Source: Gammaproteobacteria bacterium
GTDB taxonomy: Bacteria; Pseudomonadota; Gammaproteobacteria; GRL18
Length of the DNA: 64,000 bases
Direction: 5' to 3'
Assembly (NCBI GenBank): GCA_016744995.1
Contig: JADGDG010000008.1
Location: 96,681-160,680 of the forward strand
The translations under genes were made by a program, and so were the position numbers. Under the pieces are notes generated by a model that did not search any database, had not been told where the DNA came from, and saw only the letters and a program-made list of their open reading frames with translations. Below, one piece after another: positions 61,785 through 64,000 of this stretch (positions are counted from its first letter, which is position 1; each line of letters starts with the position of its first letter).

Positions 61785-63581
61785 ATGATAAAAATATTTG
61801 TATTAGTAGCTTTGTTGTCTATACAACTAGGATGCTCATCATATATTAAACATGATAGGAATATTGTAGACAGCAGCTTTATACATAAGGTAAATACCAG
61901 AAACTCATCCCCTGTATTGATAACTGCAGACCTGCAAACACATTTTTTATATAATTCCATTGATACGAGAAACAATTTTATCAATGGCTTTTCAGAATCC
62001 ATAAGACCAGCGGCGGCTGATCTCTTTGCACCTGATAACTTCTTTAACACAATTAATGAATACAAAAAATCATTTCCATTAGGGAAAACCATAATATTGG
62101 GGGATGTATTAGACGTTTCATGTGATTGGGAAGCAAATAAATTTTTCAAAGCCATGAATAAACAGAGCAACTGGGTTTTAGCTCCTGGAAACCATGACTT
62201 TATTTTTCTAGGTACTCATGAAAAAGAAGAACGCGTAAACGATTGGAAAAAAGGTTGTGCAGAAAAAAACAAGCATGATGGACGATTTAACAAAGTAGAA
62301 TTTATTTTCACATATTTAGAAGCTTTATCAACACAAGCCAAACTACCTGACTCTGACCCTTCTTATTCTAAATTTTCAAAATGTTTCACAGATATTAGGA
62401 AAGATCGTAATGCTGAACATGACTGTCTATATAAAATAAAAAAACAGCCAAAGAGAAAATGCCCTGCTTTCTTAGGAGTAGGAAACGAATGGGTTAATTG
62501 CAATATAGCATCAAACATACCTAACCGATTAAAAGATATACCAAACCAAGGGTGGTGGAAAAACAATAATTCAAATGAGTTTATCCAAGATATATTCTGG
62601 TATATCAATCCTTCAGATAAAGATAATGATAGCTCAAAAGAACCATATTATGCGTATTCTTTTATATTACAAAGAATACGCCTTCCTGATGGAAGATATG
62701 CTATTTTACTAGATACAAACAATCCAGGAGGTTTAAGATCTGTTCTATCATTTCCAATTGGTTATAATCCAGCCAATTCCGCAAATATGCTTTATAACCA
62801 AATGAATGCAGCTTCTTTTTTGATGGGTGGAAATAAGATTTTTAAAGGTTACAAAGAAAATAAGGGAAATATTATCAACTCAAATGATGAGCATGTGTTG
62901 ATGAGCCATCACCCTATTAATGATTATAAGTGGGAGGCTCGTAAAGGGCTTTGTCTTCTTACTGGTGTAGGAAATGTAAACACTATGTACACAGCACACA
63001 CTCATAAACCTAGCAATCAAACACATAAAAGATTGCATTGGCGATTAAACGGGTGCAACAACATTAAAGAATACAATATTGGTTCGATGATAGATGCACC
63101 ACTTGGTTACTTACTACTTATCGAAAACAATGGAGAAATTCAGAGTCGCTCTGTTGACCTATCTATTGAATTGGAGAACGTATGTAAAGATGTGAAATAC
63201 AAGTGGAAACGACTTAAATCAGATAAAAACTACTACACTAGTTATGATGACCTCGGATGGTTTACAACTGAACAAAAAGTACATAAAAACCTTATAAATT
63301 CAACCATATCTCACTTTATGGATATGCTTAATGAAGCTGAAGGATTTAGCACTATAAGTAATAATTGGCCTTCAGACTTAAATTCTGACGCCAAAATAAA
63401 AGATGAATTACTTAACATTAAAAATAAAATAAATAATGGTCATACTCCACAAGAATTTAGAGAACGACTAATAGAATTAGATGAGTTCTTTTCTACTAGA
63501 CAAGTCCAAAATATGAACAATCTAAGAAAGTATAAGTCTTGCCAATTACATTGGGCAGCCAATGCAAAAAAGGAGCTCTAA
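61785..63581 (+). CDS. Lipoprotein metallophosphoesterase
   Basis: A 598-aa protein. Lipobox 'SIQLGCSSY' (Cys 17). Calcineurin-like phosphoesterase signatures in order: 'PVLITADLQTHF' (D-x-H-like), 'IILGDVLDVSCDW' (GD), 'VLAPGNHDFIFLG' (GNHD, about 144), 'VLMSHHPINDYKW' (H) and 'MYTAHTHKPSNQ' (G/A-H-x-H). A binuclear metal site is therefore likely. A Cys-rich insert (about 190-250) and a helical C-terminal tail (about 470-598) are unusual. AAAGGA precedes the ATG. It sits 186 bp after two small lipoprotein genes and may act with them. Substrate unknown. Confidence 0.82.
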   Translation: MIKIFVLVALLSIQLGCSSYIKHDRNIVDSSFIHKVNTRNSSPVLITADLQTHFLYNSIDTRNNFINGFSESIRPAAADLFAPDNFFNTINEYKKSFPLGKTIILGDVLDVSCDWEANKFFKAMNKQSNWVLAPGNHDFIFLGTHEKEERVNDWKKGCAEKNKHDGRFNKVEFIFTYLEALSTQAKLPDSDPSYSKFSKCFTDIRKDRNAEHDCLYKIKKQPKRKCPAFLGVGNEWVNCNIASNIPNRLKDIPNQGWWKNNNSNEFIQDIFWYINPSDKDNDSSKEPYYAYSFILQRIRLPDGRYAILLDTNNPGGLRSVLSFPIGYNPANSANMLYNQMNAASFLMGGNKIFKGYKENKGNIINSNDEHVLMSHHPINDYKWEARKGLCLLTGVGNVNTMYTAHTHKPSNQTHKRLHWRLNGCNNIKEYNIGSMIDAPLGYLLLIENNGEIQSRSVDLSIELENVCKDVKYKWKRLKSDKNYYTSYDDLGWFTTEQKVHKNLINSTISHFMDMLNEAEGFSTISNNWPSDLNSDAKIKDELLNIKNKINNGHTPQEFRERLIELDEFFSTRQVQNMNNLRKYKSCQLHWAANAKKEL

Positions 63582-64000
63582 AGCTTGAACAACCGTGATA
63601 AGTGATGCGAGGAGTTCCTGGATCGCCGCTTTATTAACTTTTTATTAAATCTAAAAAAATTCTCAATGTCTGCAAAGTACAAAAAGCGACAAAGTTATGG
63701 ACCAATCAATCTTTAATTTTAAGATTGTATTCCATAAATTCTCTGATACTCGAAATCGCTGCTAAACGCCCTTTGCGACACGGATAAAAGAATGCTAATT
63801 TTCCACTAAGGAACGTGAATGGAAAAAAGATTTTATAATATCGTTCGTGTTTTTATTTCACCCAACTATAACGGGTATTCCAGCCACCCATAAAATAAGA
63901 TATTAAAAGTCAGTTAAAAATCAAATTACTTCCAAAAAACGTAGCAGAAAAGAATAATTATCCAAGAAATAAGAGTAATTGGTGAAATTAAAGCGTTAAT
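63582..64000. other. Right-edge sequence without a visible gene
   Basis: 419 bp, AT-rich. No ORF, RNA or clear repeat could be supported; a gene beyond the window edge may have its control region here. Confidence 0.4.

Overview
The window is a low-G+C gammaproteobacterial chromosome segment. This is inferred from the monomeric isocitrate dehydrogenase tail, the HD-GYP/GGDEF/EAL proteins, the Atm1-type and RND exporters, NhaA, two MscS-family channels and a type VI secretion vgrG. Redox and sulfur themes recur (2Fe-2S reductase, rhodanese, SoxW-like thioredoxin, OhrR-like and ArsR regulators, hemerythrin). They would suit a marine sulfur- or methane-oxidising lineage, but the window does not settle the genus.

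Layout. 0-15.4 kb is mostly core: end of icd, pgi, tRNA-Glu, a c-di-GMP block (HD-GYP; alpha/beta hydrolase; GGDEF-EAL; HTH/coiled-coil/2Fe-2S/FNR reductase), four genes of unknown role, a hemerythrin-like protein, a Sel1 protein, a small MscS channel and the HerA-like ATPase YjgR. 15.4-25 kb is accessory: an IS91-like element with a tyrosine recombinase and an amber-interrupted transposase, a small membrane-protein gene flanked by attC-like sequence, a large MscK-like channel, a ParE/RelE-type toxin-antitoxin pair and a LysE exporter cassette.

24.1-35.5 kb is the most interesting part. A leftward vgrG - large unknown effector candidate - two periplasmic leucine-rich-repeat (LRR) proteins unit is bracketed by ~745-bp direct repeats, each carrying a near-identical LysE gene. 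Between the LRR genes and LysE lie scraps of further effector and LRR copies, including an in-frame fusion of an LRR signal peptide to an effector C-terminus, interrupted by a stop. The array appears to have held three effector-LRR units and lost two effectors. No other T6SS structural genes are in the window, so this is an orphan vgrG island.

35.6-46.2 kb holds a secreted beta-propeller/thioredoxin pair, an ArsR regulator behind AT-only palindromes, an OhrR-like regulator divergent from a cupin with a readable promoter/operator, an unknown gene, a chemoreceptor, a glutaredoxin, a YiiX-like permuted papain-fold protein, a degenerate receiver, a ThiE-like protein and a response regulator without a canonical start codon. 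46.4-58.2 kb holds nhaA, a divergent HxlR/GST pair around a perfect 16-bp inverted repeat, an Atm1-type ABC exporter, an RND pump, a double rhodanese and a GGDDF/EVL protein. 58.2-64 kb is AT-rich accessory DNA: an internally deleted IS4-family transposase and three lipoprotein genes, one a metallophosphoesterase.

Two dispersed repeat families tie the accessory regions together. One is a ~110-bp element in three copies (20-bp iterated units, then a hairpin kept by G-U pairs, then a TCATGACC box). The other is a family of ends reading GTGATTCAAGACAGCC in five places, two of which form MITE-like elements with inverted ends. One of these two contains a fragment of the neighbouring glutaredoxin gene.
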